A stretch of DNA of 64,000 bases from Spirochaetota bacterium (GCA_029554345.1 JAKPJF010000182.1:19054-83053); one strand, 5' to 3'; positions 24,302-33,317 are shown, counted from the stretch's first letter. Numbers and translations: made by a program. The notes: generated by a model not told the origin, from the sequence alone.

Positions 24302-26008
24302 ATGACAAAACAAGTTAAAGCCGATTTTGATCACCTGAAAAAGCTGTTTATTCTACCGGATTCTCAGGATAAGTTTGTTGAGTATGGCAATATGCTTCTT
24401 GATATGCTTCATAAGTATTTTGCTGAAAAAGGCGGACTTCATAGTGAAATATCCATTGCTGATCTCGGTAAAATGTTTTCTCAGGAAGATATCCCCAGAA
24501 ATCCTTCACTTCTGAAAATAATATTTCCGGAAATCCATGAAAAAATAATTTCCCATTCTGTAAAGGTCGGTTCACCTTATTATATCGGTCATATGACAAG
24601 TCCTGTTCCGTGGTTTGCTGTCTTAGTTGAAATGATAATAGCTTCATTGAATCAGAATCAGGTAAAAATTGAAACGGCAAAAGCATCTACTTTTGTAGAG
24701 CGTGAATTTATCGCATGGATTCACAGGCTTGTTTATTCTAAGAATTCATCTTATTATAAAAAAAACATTCAGAATCATTCAGTTTCTCTTGGTGCGGTAA
24801 CTGTAGACGGGACACTTGCTAATTTAACTGCTTTATTTGTCGCAAGAAATAAATTATTTAAGCCTCAAGGTTCTTTTGGCGGTGTTTCCAAAGAAGGAAT
24901 ACGCGAGGCGATGAATTACTATAATTGTGAAAAAGCCTTAATAATTGTATCGCAGAGAGGGCATTATTCAATAGATAAGATTGCTTCAATTATAGGCATT
25001 GGGGAAGATTCAGTAATAAAAATCCCTGTAGATTCAAATAATAAAATGAAAATTGATTCTCTTGTAAATGAATGCCGTCTTATAAATGATTATAATTCGT
25101 CACATGATAAAAAGATAATGGTTATTGCGATTGTAGGCATTGGCGGGACGACTGAAACAGGAAATATTGATGATCTAAATGCTATTAGAAAATGTGCGGA
25201 TTCTGTCGGCGCTCATTTTCACGTAGATGCTGCATGGGGCGGTCCTGTTCTTTTTGTAGATTCATACAGACATCTTTTTAGCGGAATAGAATCGGCAGAT
25301 TCGGTTACTTTCGACTGTCACAAATTGCTATTTTCACCGAACTCAATGGGCATGGTTCTTTTTAAAAATGAAAGAGATCTCGAAAACATTAAACGCAATT
25401 CAACTTATATTTTAAGACCTGATTCAGTCGATCTTGGAAGATTTACGGTAGAAGGATCCAGGCCATTTACGGTTTTGAGGCCATGGAGTGCCATGAAAGT
25501 ATTCGGTTCGGAAGGATTCAGGTTATTGTTTGAATATGCTTTCGAACTAACATCTATATACAGATCTATGATTGAAACGCATATAAATTTTGAACTTCTC
25601 AATTATCCAGAACTTTTTATAATAAACTACCGTTTCATACCTGAAAAGATCAGGGAAAGACTTTCTGAACTCAAATTAAAAGGAGGAGATGATGCTGAAG
25701 CCCGTCTGTTTAATCTAAATCTTTTAATAAATTCACTGAATATTGAACTCCACAGGTCAATTCGGGATGCTGATAATTCTTTTGTGTCAAGGACAGTGTT
25801 AGAATCGACTAAATATTCTCCGCAGAAGATTTCAGTTTTGAGAGCTGTAACTGTTAATCCCCTTACAGATAAAACAATTCTGAAAGAGATACTTGAAGAG
25901 CATAATAAGCTTGGAATTAAACTTTATAATTCAACGTATGAGTCACTGATAAAGAAAGCATCTGATGGTAAAAAAATAAGAACTCCCCTTGAAGGAGAGT
26001 TCTTATAA
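24302..26008 (+). CDS. Group II PLP-dependent decarboxylase (PanP/glutamate decarboxylase-like)
   Basis: A 568-residue pyridoxal-phosphate decarboxylase. The PLP region reads HFHVDAAWGGP, then VTFDCHKLLF with the Schiff-base lysine, and GRFTVEGSRP downstream. The last pattern is shared with aspartate 1-decarboxylases of the PanP type, which make beta-alanine for coenzyme A, and with glutamate decarboxylases. Substrate cannot be fixed by eye. I prefer ATG 24302, which has TTGGAA at the right distance. An in-frame ATG at 24281 lacks a ribosome-binding site. The gene stands alone between divergent and convergent neighbours. Confidence 0.82.
   Translation: MTKQVKADFDHLKKLFILPDSQDKFVEYGNMLLDMLHKYFAEKGGLHSEISIADLGKMFSQEDIPRNPSLLKIIFPEIHEKIISHSVKVGSPYYIGHMTSPVPWFAVLVEMIIASLNQNQVKIETAKASTFVEREFIAWIHRLVYSKNSSYYKKNIQNHSVSLGAVTVDGTLANLTALFVARNKLFKPQGSFGGVSKEGIREAMNYYNCEKALIIVSQRGHYSIDKIASIIGIGEDSVIKIPVDSNNKMKIDSLVNECRLINDYNSSHDKKIMVIAIVGIGGTTETGNIDDLNAIRKCADSVGAHFHVDAAWGGPVLFVDSYRHLFSGIESADSVTFDCHKLLFSPNSMGMVLFKNERDLENIKRNSTYILRPDSVDLGRFTVEGSRPFTVLRPWSAMKVFGSEGFRLLFEYAFELTSIYRSMIETHINFELLNYPELFIINYRFIPEKIRERLSELKLKGGDDAEARLFNLNLLINSLNIELHRSIRDADNSFVSRTVLESTKYSPQKISVLRAVTVNPLTDKTILKEILEEHNKLGIKLYNSTYESLIKKASDGKKIRTPLEGEFL
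25976..26006 (+). terminator. Hairpin overlapping the decarboxylase 3' end
   Basis: A 10-bp stem (ATAAGAACTC at 25976-25985 with its complement at 25997-26006) covers the last codons and stop. No clear T-run follows, so its terminator role is tentative. It lies between convergent genes. Confidence 0.45.
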
Positions 26009-26029
26009 ATTCTTATATAGAAACGGGTA

Positions 26030-26899
26030 TTATCTGAAATCGTTAATTGATGCGCTCTTTTTCTCATCAAGTTCAACAGTCTCTTTGAGATGTTTATACT
26101 GAGGAGTATCGATTCCGTACTTAAGCTCCGCAGCTGTAAGAAGAGATCTGTTCTTTTTCTGTTTCCATTTGAGCTTTTCTTCTTCGCTAATAATTCTGCT
26201 CTTTGCAGTTGAAGCTTCCATAAACCCGTAACAGCTTGCCATATAGTTATAGGCCCAAACGTCGTTTTTGGTTTTTTCATTTATCTGCACATATCGTTCA
26301 AGAACAGGAATGCAAGGAAGAAGGTTCTGTATATCATACTGCGTAGAAACATAAGCCTGGAAAAGTTTAATCTGAGCATTTGTATATGCAGTATCGGCTT
26401 TAATTTTAACCGACTGTATATCGTCCATATGATTGATTGCTCTGGTAAAATAAGTTATTGATTTAACTTTTGCTTCATATTTTAAATAAGAAATCTGGCG
26501 TTTTTCCTGGTTTTTTCTGTCAATTTCCTGCCAGTACCATCTTTCATTTAAATTATTTTTCTTGGCAAAAACTGCTTTTAACTTATTAACTTCAACTTCC
26601 ATATCGCTAAGGATGTCAAGACCGGTAGAATATTCATCAATTGCCATTTTCAAAAGATTTTCAGAATATTCATCACTGAGTTTTTCCAGTTCAGCAAGTG
26701 CTTTAATATAAGGTTGAAAATCAGTAACTCGCCAACCTGTCATGTCGGAAGGTGAATCTTCGTCTGATTTTGCAACTGCTTCCTTTTTTTCTGCATCAGA
26801 TGCAGCAGCTGTTGCTTCCTGCGAATGCAATGAAACGGAAAAAAAAGCAAATAATGCCATAAACGCGCAAACAGCTTTTTTTGATTGAATAAATTTCAT
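26030..26899 (-). CDS. Exported helical protein, possibly spirochaetal flagellar-sheath type
   Basis: A 289-residue protein with a signal peptide of about 25 residues ending SLHSQEA. The mature part is charged and helical, rich in Lys, Glu, Tyr and Trp, with segments such as KNNLNERWYWQEIDRKNQEKR and NYMASCYGFMEA that suggest TPR-like helical pairs. ATG 26899 follows AAGGGG. An upstream in-frame ATG at 26926 lacks that signal. Its promoter overlaps a 20-bp palindrome. Size and character recall the flagellar coiling proteins of leptospires, but I could not confirm this by eye and treat it only as a hypothesis. Confidence 0.55.
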   Translation of the reverse strand: MKFIQSKKAVCAFMALFAFFSVSLHSQEATAAASDAEKKEAVAKSDEDSPSDMTGWRVTDFQPYIKALAELEKLSDEYSENLLKMAIDEYSTGLDILSDMEVEVNKLKAVFAKKNNLNERWYWQEIDRKNQEKRQISYLKYEAKVKSITYFTRAINHMDDIQSVKIKADTAYTNAQIKLFQAYVSTQYDIQNLLPCIPVLERYVQINEKTKNDVWAYNYMASCYGFMEASTAKSRIISEEEKLKWKQKKNRSLLTAAELKYGIDTPQYKHLKETVELDEKKSASINDFR

Positions 26900-26955
26900 A
26901 ATAAACCCCTTAAAGTCAAAATACATCCCTTACTCCAATTGTTCCGGGGATAGAC

Positions 26956-26984
26956 AGGATATTTTATAAAATATCCATAGTCAA
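26956..26984 (-). promoter_or_regulatory. Promoter with overlapping 20-bp palindromic operator
   Basis: On the minus strand TTGACT (26979-26984) and TATCCT (26956-26961) are 17 bases apart and face the exported helical protein gene. A perfect palindrome with half-site GGATATTTTA occupies 26957-26976, covering the minus-10 and most of the spacer, a classic repressor position. A TATAAT at 26985-26990 on the plus strand could serve mlaE, so one site might control both directions. Confidence 0.6.
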
Positions 26985-27111
26985 TATAATGTATCGGCAA
27001 AAATTCTGCAAATATTTAAAAAAAATGATCATAACTTTAGATGCGTCTTTTATTTCTATTAAGAATGACATATTTGTTTGACATTGTTAGAGCCGGGAAG
27101 TAGAAGGAGCC

Positions 27112-27915
27112 ATGAGATTGTGGGGTAAAATCGAAAATTTTCTTGCTCTTACCGGTAGAAAGGTAATTGCATTTTTTTCCGGATATATTGAATTTCAGCA
27201 TTATCTAAAATCAATCTTTAATTCTTTTAAGTCCCTTAAGTATCTTAGATTGCGTTCACTTTATTCTACGGTTCTTCTTCAGACAAAGTACACCGGTCTT
27301 GATGCTGTTTTTTTAATATCAGTTGTTGCTCTTATGCTTGGGGCAACAGTAATTATTCAGGCATCGCAAAAATTTCCTAAATTCGGAATTGATTCATTTA
27401 TTGGGGATCTTCTTGTTTTAATCATAATACGTGAAATCGGACCTCTCGCTACAGCGATGATTGTCACAAGCCGGAGCGGTTCTGCTATTTCCGCAGAAAT
27501 TGCTACACAAAAGCAGAATCACGAAATACGTTCTCTGGAACTTCTGGGGATAGACACCAAGCTGTATATTGTATTTCCAAGAATCATTGCAAGTATTCTT
27601 TCAATTATATCTCTCGTTATTCTTTTTGATGTTGTTGCTCTTGCCGGCGGTTATTTGATTTCGAGACTATTTATTTTTATTCCTCCTCAGCAATTTCTAG
27701 CTACAATAATTAATGCTTTTTCTTTTGAGGATCTTCTTATAACTTTTCTAAAGAGTCTTATGTACGGTATTCTTATTCCTTTGATATGCTGTTATTACGG
27801 ATTCCGTCCTTCAACTGCATTTCAAATTCCAATTTATGTTTCAAGAGCCGTAGTTCGCACTCTTCTCTCTGTTTTTATTGTAAATGCCTTGATTTCATTT
27901 CTTTTTTATTTATGA
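27112..27915 (+). CDS. mlaE: MlaE-type permease of lipid transport ABC system
   Basis: A 267-residue inner-membrane permease of the MlaE/YrbE family. It has five or six hydrophobic helices, the family segment IIREIGPLATAMIVTSRSGSAISAEIA, and the C-terminal pattern YGILIPLICCYYGF. In Gram-negative cells MlaE with MlaF and MCE-domain MlaD moves phospholipids between membranes. A strong AGGAG site precedes the ATG. mlaF and mlaD follow at short distance. The permease looks intact, unlike its ATPase partner. Confidence 0.9.
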   Translation: MRLWGKIENFLALTGRKVIAFFSGYIEFQHYLKSIFNSFKSLKYLRLRSLYSTVLLQTKYTGLDAVFLISVVALMLGATVIIQASQKFPKFGIDSFIGDLLVLIIIREIGPLATAMIVTSRSGSAISAEIATQKQNHEIRSLELLGIDTKLYIVFPRIIASILSIISLVILFDVVALAGGYLISRLFIFIPPQQFLATIINAFSFEDLLITFLKSLMYGILIPLICCYYGFRPSTAFQIPIYVSRAVVRTLLSVFIVNALISFLFYL

Positions 27916-27934
27916 TAGGTTTATAGTAGAGGAT

Positions 27935-28690
27935 ATGGAAAACAGTTTTTTATCGGTTAGAAATATGTCTTATATGCTCGATATACATTCGACTCTCCGA
28001 GGCATAACTTTTGATCTCAAACAGGGTGAAAACATTATTTTTTTCGGGCTTGAAAACTCGGGAATTGATAAAATATGTCCTTTCATATCATGCGCAATTG
28101 ATGACTTTGAAGGTGAAGTTTTTTTTAAAGGGCATGATGTTAAAAATGCTTCTTATTATGAGCGTAATATCATAAGAAAGGATATGGTGTATCTCCAGCG
28201 TGGTTATGGTCTTATTACCAATATGACCGTTTATGAAAATATAGCGCTTCCACTCAAATACCACTCTAATATGACTTCAGATGAAATAGATTTCAGAGTT
28301 AATCAGCTTATTGACGAAATGGAAATAGATCTTTCAAGGGATATGCGTCCGGTCGACATCTACCAATCAGAAAGACTTAAAACCGCATTCGCAAGAGCAA
28401 TTGTCCTTAATCCGGATCTTCTACTTGCGGAACATCCTCTTGAAGCACAATGCGTACTGAATGTTATGTCTGTTATGCGTTCTCTTAAAAAATGGGCGGA
28501 TTCACCGCTTAAATCTGTTATTATAGTCGCATATAATCCTGCAGTTTTTTCAGATATTGCAAACCGTTTTATAATGCTTTACCGTGGTGAAGTTGTTTTT
28601 GACGGCACGCGTGAAGAATTTTTGTCGACAACTAATGAATATGTGGTTCAATATATGACATTCTCTCCGAAGGGACCAATGTTGGTGTGA
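27935..28690 (+). CDS. MlaF-like ABC ATPase homologue with degenerate catalytic motifs
   Basis: A 251-residue protein that aligns along the whole ABC ATPase fold and sits between mlaE and mlaD. The nucleotide-binding motifs are altered. Walker A reads GLENSGID, with Ile44 and Asp45 in place of Lys-Ser/Thr. The signature LSGGQ is YQSER. Walker B ends LLLAEHP rather than LLLDEP. The switch histidine region reads VAYNP. Only the Q-loop region (YLQRGYGLITNMTVYENI) is near normal. It is therefore unlikely to hydrolyse ATP by the usual mechanism. The frame is open and the neighbours intact, so this is not a simple pseudogene. Confidence 0.82.
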   Translation: MENSFLSVRNMSYMLDIHSTLRGITFDLKQGENIIFFGLENSGIDKICPFISCAIDDFEGEVFFKGHDVKNASYYERNIIRKDMVYLQRGYGLITNMTVYENIALPLKYHSNMTSDEIDFRVNQLIDEMEIDLSRDMRPVDIYQSERLKTAFARAIVLNPDLLLAEHPLEAQCVLNVMSVMRSLKKWADSPLKSVIIVAYNPAVFSDIANRFIMLYRGEVVFDGTREEFLSTTNEYVVQYMTFSPKGPMLV

Positions 28691-28697
28691 GGCTGAA

Positions 28698-29375
28698 ATG
28701 GCAAAACGTGTTTTTGAAATAAAAGTAGGTCTTTTTTTTATAATACCCATTGTATTGATGATAGTGTTTGTCGTTCTTAAACTCGGATATTCGCTCAGTA
28801 CTGACACAATCGATGTCTATCTTAAAATTGACAATATCAAAATGATAAAAGACGGCACAGCCGTTAAAGTAAAAGGTTATGATATCGGAAGGGTTGTTTC
28901 TATTGAGCCGGTTTATCAGCCTGAGCTTCATTTTCTGGTTACTTTGAGAATTTCCGATCAAATATTTCTAAATGAAGACTGTGTAGCGGTTATTCAAAAT
29001 CAAAATGTAATTGGTGATGCTATTATTGAATTAAGAAATCCTGTTAAAAAAGGTAAACCTCTTCAACCCGGAGATGTTGTTGAAGGTATAGAATATGTCA
29101 GCATTGAAGCATTGTTGGGTGATGTTCATAAACTTCTTGTTTCTGTAACTGACACTGTAAATATAATAAAGGATATTTCTAGCGACAGTAAACAGGATAT
29201 ACGTAAATTTCTGGGAGAACTTTCCGCTTCAAGCTCAACACTCAGCAATATTCTTGATGATTCCCAGGCAGATGTCGTAAAAACCATGGGGACATTAAGA
29301 CAGACAAGTGAAACTATAAAAGAGATTTCTGATGAGCTTAAAAAGCGTCCGCTCAAATTTCTTCTCAAGGAATAA
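28698..29375 (+). CDS. mlaD: MCE-domain protein MlaD
   Basis: A 225-residue protein with one N-terminal transmembrane helix (about 8-30) and an MCE domain. The domain runs from IDNIKMIKDGTAVKVKGYDIGRV through VIGDAIIELRNP. A helical tail of about 90 residues follows, with DTVNIIKDISSDSKQDI and similar repeats. MCE proteins form periplasmic rings that channel lipid. It is the third gene of the mla cluster. Its last 44 bases are shared with the start of the glycosyltransferase gene in another frame. Confidence 0.9.
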   Translation: MAKRVFEIKVGLFFIIPIVLMIVFVVLKLGYSLSTDTIDVYLKIDNIKMIKDGTAVKVKGYDIGRVVSIEPVYQPELHFLVTLRISDQIFLNEDCVAVIQNQNVIGDAIIELRNPVKKGKPLQPGDVVEGIEYVSIEALLGDVHKLLVSVTDTVNIIKDISSDSKQDIRKFLGELSASSSTLSNILDDSQADVVKTMGTLRQTSETIKEISDELKKRPLKFLLKE

Positions 29376-30237
29376 GCCGTTTTTTTCTGTTATTATTCCG
29401 GTATTTAACAGAAAAGAGTTTATTGAAAGGGCGGTGAATTCTGTTTTATCGCAGGATTTACAAGATTATGAATTAATTATTGTCGATGACGGTTCGACTG
29501 ACGGTTTAGATAATGTTATCTTCCGCTCAGATATCATCGTAATTAGAAAGGAAAATGGAGGAGTGAGTTCGGCCCGTAATGCCGGCATCAGAAAGGCTTC
29601 CGGTGAATATATTGCTTTTTTGGATTCTGACGATGAGTGGAAGAGTAATAAATTATCTCTCCAGCAAAAATTTATAGTTGAGAATCCCGAAATAAGAATA
29701 TTTCAGTCAGATGAAGAGTGGATCCGGCGCGGTGAAAAAGTAAATCCGAAAAACATCCATCAAAAAATCTTCGGAGATATTTTTTACAATTCATTAAAAC
29801 TATGTTTGGTTTCTCCTTCTGCTGTTGTTGTTCGAAATGATATTTTTGATCAATATGGTTTATTTGATGAAAAAATGCCGGTTTGTGAAGATTATGATCT
29901 TTGGCTGAGAATATCTGCAAGAGAGCCCTTCGGTCTGTTAAATGAAAAATTGATTATTAAATATGGCGGGGCGCATGATCAGCTTTCTTCATCCAAATGG
30001 GGTATGGATAGATATAGAATTTATTCGATGATAAAATTTTTAGATGGTACATACGAAAGGCTTTCATCGCATAAAGAATATAAACTTAAAGAAGAACTCT
30101 TTCGAAAGATAGAAGTTCTTTTAAAAGGATGCATCAAACACGGCCGAATTGATTTTGCACTGCATCTCGAAAATCTTCGTGATTCTATCGGGAATAACTT
30201 AAACAGTACAGATTCGACGTTCCTCTTGCAAGAATAA
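29332..30237 (+). CDS. Family 2 glycosyltransferase
   Basis: A 301-residue GT-A enzyme. The N-terminal nucleotide-sugar domain has FFSVIIPVFNRKEFIERAV, the VDDGSTDG motif, GGVSSARNAGIRKASG and the DxD-like LDSDDEW. A later CEDYDLWLRIS segment is typical of the acceptor region. The sugar and acceptor are unknown. It probably modifies surface polysaccharide. The start overlaps mlaD by 44 bases. The 3' end overlaps the convergent propeller gene by 53 bases. Confidence 0.88.
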   Translation: MSLKSVRSNFFSRNKPFFSVIIPVFNRKEFIERAVNSVLSQDLQDYELIIVDDGSTDGLDNVIFRSDIIVIRKENGGVSSARNAGIRKASGEYIAFLDSDDEWKSNKLSLQQKFIVENPEIRIFQSDEEWIRRGEKVNPKNIHQKIFGDIFYNSLKLCLVSPSAVVVRNDIFDQYGLFDEKMPVCEDYDLWLRISAREPFGLLNEKLIIKYGGAHDQLSSSKWGMDRYRIYSMIKFLDGTYERLSSHKEYKLKEELFRKIEVLLKGCIKHGRIDFALHLENLRDSIGNNLNSTDSTFLLQE

Positions 30238-31249
30238 CGTTTCCTGAATTTTTAAGTTCTATTGCTTTGTCAGGGAAATTTCTGTTGTAAAGCAATCCGT
30301 TTTCAAGACTAAACATGAAAACAGTAGAACCTGTGTTGTTCATGCATGAAAGTACTGCGAAATCTCCGGTTATTAAAGCGGATGTGTGGCCAGTTCTTAT
30401 CTCCGGAATTTTATATGCGGCAATAGTTTTGCATTTTTTAGAGAAAAAGATAATCTGATCTCCGCTGATAATTACTGAATTTCCGTCATTATTAATATCA
30501 ACAGCCGTTTTTGTAACGCTTACATTCGGCAGTTGTGAAATAAATTCTTTGGACTTTTTAATATCTATTATCTTGAGATAATCTTTTTTTTCATTTCCAA
30601 AATGAACTGCAAGAAAAGATCCGTTTATGTTAACTGAAGCTGTTTTTACTGGAAGATTATCGACAGTTTTTCCAGAGTGAATAGTTTTACCGTCTTCATC
30701 AATCAGGTAATATGATCCATCCAGAAATCCAATCACGGCATAATCCGTTTCTTTTGAAAAGGAAATATTTGTGCAGAATCTGCCCGCAATTCTGTTTTCA
30801 AGCTGATTCCCATTCTTGTCGAGAATTTTGACTTCACTGTGATCTGCAACCAGAAGCAGTACAATTTTACCATTATGTGAAATTAATGGATACTGTTCGG
30901 ATTTTTTTTGCCAAAATCTTGCTGATGTAATATCGTAGAAATCGACAGATTCGCCGATCTTCTGGTATAGTGCGAAATATTGTCCATTTCCGCTTGTTGA
31001 GGCTATATATCCTTCAGGCACAGGAGCCGATGAAGATATTCCGCTTGTCTTCAGAGAATATACATCAGATGGGATTTTTACTGAAAAAGAGGCTCTACCG
31101 TCTTTTATATACGGCGAGGCTTGAATTTTAAGAGACGGATTGAAGGAGCCTTCCCATTCCGGAAGGATGATTTCGGGTTCATCAAATCTGATCATTGGAA
31201 TTGCGGATAATAGAGCACCGGCAAGAAGTCCGAGAATTATATTTTTCAT
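30185..31249 (-). CDS. Membrane-anchored beta-propeller-like protein
   Basis: A 354-residue protein with a short N-terminal hydrophobic helix (about 3-20) and then repeated beta-strand units with patterns such as SHNGKIVLLLVADHSEVKILDKNG, FSKETDYAVIGFLDGSYYLI and INGSFLAVHF. These resemble WD40 or quinoprotein-like blades. No catalytic motif is seen. It has a poor ribosome-binding site. Its 3' end overlaps the convergent glycosyltransferase gene by 53 bases. It may be a periplasmic scaffold or sensor. Function unknown. Confidence 0.6.
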   Translation of the reverse strand: MKNIILGLLAGALLSAIPMIRFDEPEIILPEWEGSFNPSLKIQASPYIKDGRASFSVKIPSDVYSLKTSGISSSAPVPEGYIASTSGNGQYFALYQKIGESVDFYDITSARFWQKKSEQYPLISHNGKIVLLLVADHSEVKILDKNGNQLENRIAGRFCTNISFSKETDYAVIGFLDGSYYLIDEDGKTIHSGKTVDNLPVKTASVNINGSFLAVHFGNEKKDYLKIIDIKKSKEFISQLPNVSVTKTAVDINNDGNSVIISGDQIIFFSKKCKTIAAYKIPEIRTGHTSALITGDFAVLSCMNNTGSTVFMFSLENGLLYNRNFPDKAIELKNSGNVILARGTSNLYCLSYSR

Positions 31250-31363
31250 TAAATGCCTGTTTTAGTATTTATTATGGGAACTAAAAAGGTTAGGCAGTAT
31301 GATGTCAAACAAAATTATCTTGAAAGTTTTGTGCAATGTGCTTATGTGAGTCAATGGTGAACA

Positions 31364-33013
31364 ATGAAGATAATGCTTGTATATTTATGCGATCATGAAG
31401 ACAGAAATGATTACTATATATCTCTGCTTCCGGTAGGTCTATTTTCAATCGCATCATTTCTTGAGTCAAAAGGACATGATATCGTGCTTGCTAATTATTC
31501 TCATGTCGGCAGTACAAAAGCGCATGATGAAATATTAAAATTTAAACCTGATATTCTCGGAATTTCAGTTTTTACCCATAATAAGAACGAATCCAATAAA
31601 CTTATAAAACTTTTCGAAGGAAGAAAAAAATTTCATCTTACTATCGGGGGAGTTCATGCTTCATTTTTGGCAGAGCAATATCTTAAACGTTTTCCGTCGG
31701 TTGATTCTATAATTAAAGGTGAAGGAGAAAACGCATTTCTTGATCTTATTGACGATCTAAAAGCAGGTAAAAAAGAAAAAAAAATATACGAATGCCGAAG
31801 ACTTGAAGATCTTTCGGAAGTAAAGCTTTCGTCAAAGTTTTCAGGAATATCAATCGGAATTAATCCCAATGAGCAGTTTAAATATATTATTACATCAAGA
31901 GGCTGCCCTAACTCATGCACTTACTGTTCATCACCGGCATACTGGACACGTAAGGTTACTTATTCTTCTGTCGATGATATTATTGCAGAGATAAAATTTC
32001 TTCAAAACCGTTACGGAATTATTTATTTCGGAATCAGAGATGATAATTTCACATTAAAGAAAACCCGTGTAATGGAATTTTGCGACAAACTTATTAAAAA
32101 CAAAATATATATTATGTGGAACTGTCAGAGCAGGGTCGATACTATCGATTTTGAAATGCTTACCGCGATGAAACTATCGGGATTGGAACATATTCAGTTC
32201 GGAGTTGAATCGGGTTCTGAAAAAATACTTTCATTATATGATAAAAAAATAACCCCGCAAAAAATAATTTCGGCATCTGAAATGGTACGGCGTGCCGGAG
32301 TATATCTTTCCGTCTATCTGATGTGCGGAGTTTTTGACGAGACAAAAGCTGATGTCCGTAAAACAAAAGAACTCATTGGGAAGATTCTTCCGGGTGATGT
32401 TCTAGTATCTCCTGTTGCATATTATCCGGGAACTGCATTATATAATCAAGCGGTAAAAAAAGGACTTATTTCTGACTCGGAATGGTTTAAAAAAACAAGA
32501 GGAATTTATCTCCGTAATGATGATGAATCAAATGATATGATTGATGATATTTTAAATTGCGCATCCATCATAAGAGAAAAGGCATGGTATAGGGATAAGG
32601 ATTTTGATTTTCACAGAAAAAATATCGGAGCGGATTCGTGGGTTACTGAAATTTTACATGGAGACTTTAAGCTTGATTGTGATAAAATGTCTCAAGCTAG
32701 ATCTTTTTATGCAAAGGCCGCAAAGATTGCTCCCTTAAATCCATGGCCGTATCTACGAAACGGCAAGGCTTTTTTCTTTGAAGGTGATTTTGAATCCGCT
32801 TTAAAAAGCTACATTCAGGTTACTGATCTAGTTCCTAATTATTACGGGGGATGGCTTAAATCGGCAGAAAGTGCGATTGCTTCAGGACGGCTTGAACTTG
32901 CTGAAGAATGCGTAAAAAAAGCAAAAGAGCTTAATTCCTATGATCAGAGGATTGACGGTGTACTTAGTACTTTGAACAAAAATATTAAAAATCGATACTC
33001 ATGTAAAAATTAA
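31364..33013 (+). CDS. B12-binding radical-SAM protein with C-terminal TPR
   Basis: A 549-residue three-part protein. The N-terminal cobalamin-binding Rossmann domain (about 1-130) reads ILGISVFTHNKNESNK and LTIGGVHASF. The radical-SAM core has the cluster motif Cys-x3-Cys-x2-Cys in SRGCPNSCTYCSS and later FGVESGSEKIL. From about residue 440 TPR-like helices appear (ARSFYAKAAKIAPLNPWPYLRNGKAFF and after). Such class B enzymes often methylate or modify unreactive carbons, but the substrate is unknown. It is monocistronic. The 3' end overlaps a leftward lipoprotein gene. Confidence 0.88.
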   Translation: MKIMLVYLCDHEDRNDYYISLLPVGLFSIASFLESKGHDIVLANYSHVGSTKAHDEILKFKPDILGISVFTHNKNESNKLIKLFEGRKKFHLTIGGVHASFLAEQYLKRFPSVDSIIKGEGENAFLDLIDDLKAGKKEKKIYECRRLEDLSEVKLSSKFSGISIGINPNEQFKYIITSRGCPNSCTYCSSPAYWTRKVTYSSVDDIIAEIKFLQNRYGIIYFGIRDDNFTLKKTRVMEFCDKLIKNKIYIMWNCQSRVDTIDFEMLTAMKLSGLEHIQFGVESGSEKILSLYDKKITPQKIISASEMVRRAGVYLSVYLMCGVFDETKADVRKTKELIGKILPGDVLVSPVAYYPGTALYNQAVKKGLISDSEWFKKTRGIYLRNDDESNDMIDDILNCASIIREKAWYRDKDFDFHRKNIGADSWVTEILHGDFKLDCDKMSQARSFYAKAAKIAPLNPWPYLRNGKAFFFEGDFESALKSYIQVTDLVPNYYGGWLKSAESAIASGRLELAEECVKKAKELNSYDQRIDGVLSTLNKNIKNRYSCKN

Positions 33014-33317
33014 AAGTATTAAAGGCTTTTTTTTCATCTTTTCCGAAACGGTTTGTCTGCTGCTCGCGGTATTCTGTGTAAAGCGGATCTATCTCGATGC
33101 CGTTTAGAAAATCAGTTTTCTGTTTAAAGTACATTACATAACGTGGATCTCCATACCAGAAGATAAGTGTAACATTTGTCGGATAGTCTGTTTTATATGG
33201 ATTACGGGTATGAAAAAACATAGGAGCTGCACATGATGATAATGCACAGGCAGTAACTAACGAAAATAATACTTTAAATCCGCTTTTTTTTGCGGCAGAG
33301 GAATCTTTACCGGACAT
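32985..33317 (-). CDS. Small lipoprotein, unknown function
   Basis: A 110-residue protein with a basic start, a hydrophobic stretch and a lipobox (LSSCAAP, Cys about residue 29). The mature part is aromatic and polar, for example TLIFWYGDPRYVMYFKQKTDF. There is no good ribosome-binding site. It overlaps the convergent radical-SAM gene by 29 bases. Reality is supported by the clear lipoprotein signal, but the family is unknown. Confidence 0.55.
   Translation of the reverse strand: MSGKDSSAAKKSGFKVLFSLVTACALSSCAAPMFFHTRNPYKTDYPTNVTLIFWYGDPRYVMYFKQKTDFLNGIEIDPLYTEYREQQTNRFGKDEKKAFNTFNFYMSIDF

Noticed and set aside
27078..27106. mlaE promoter from TTGACA at 27078
   Set aside because: The matching minus-10 would overlap the ribosome-binding site and leave no leader.
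27935..28690. Calling the MlaF-like gene a pseudogene
   Set aside because: The frame is intact, start and stop fit the operon, and the fold outside the motifs is preserved.
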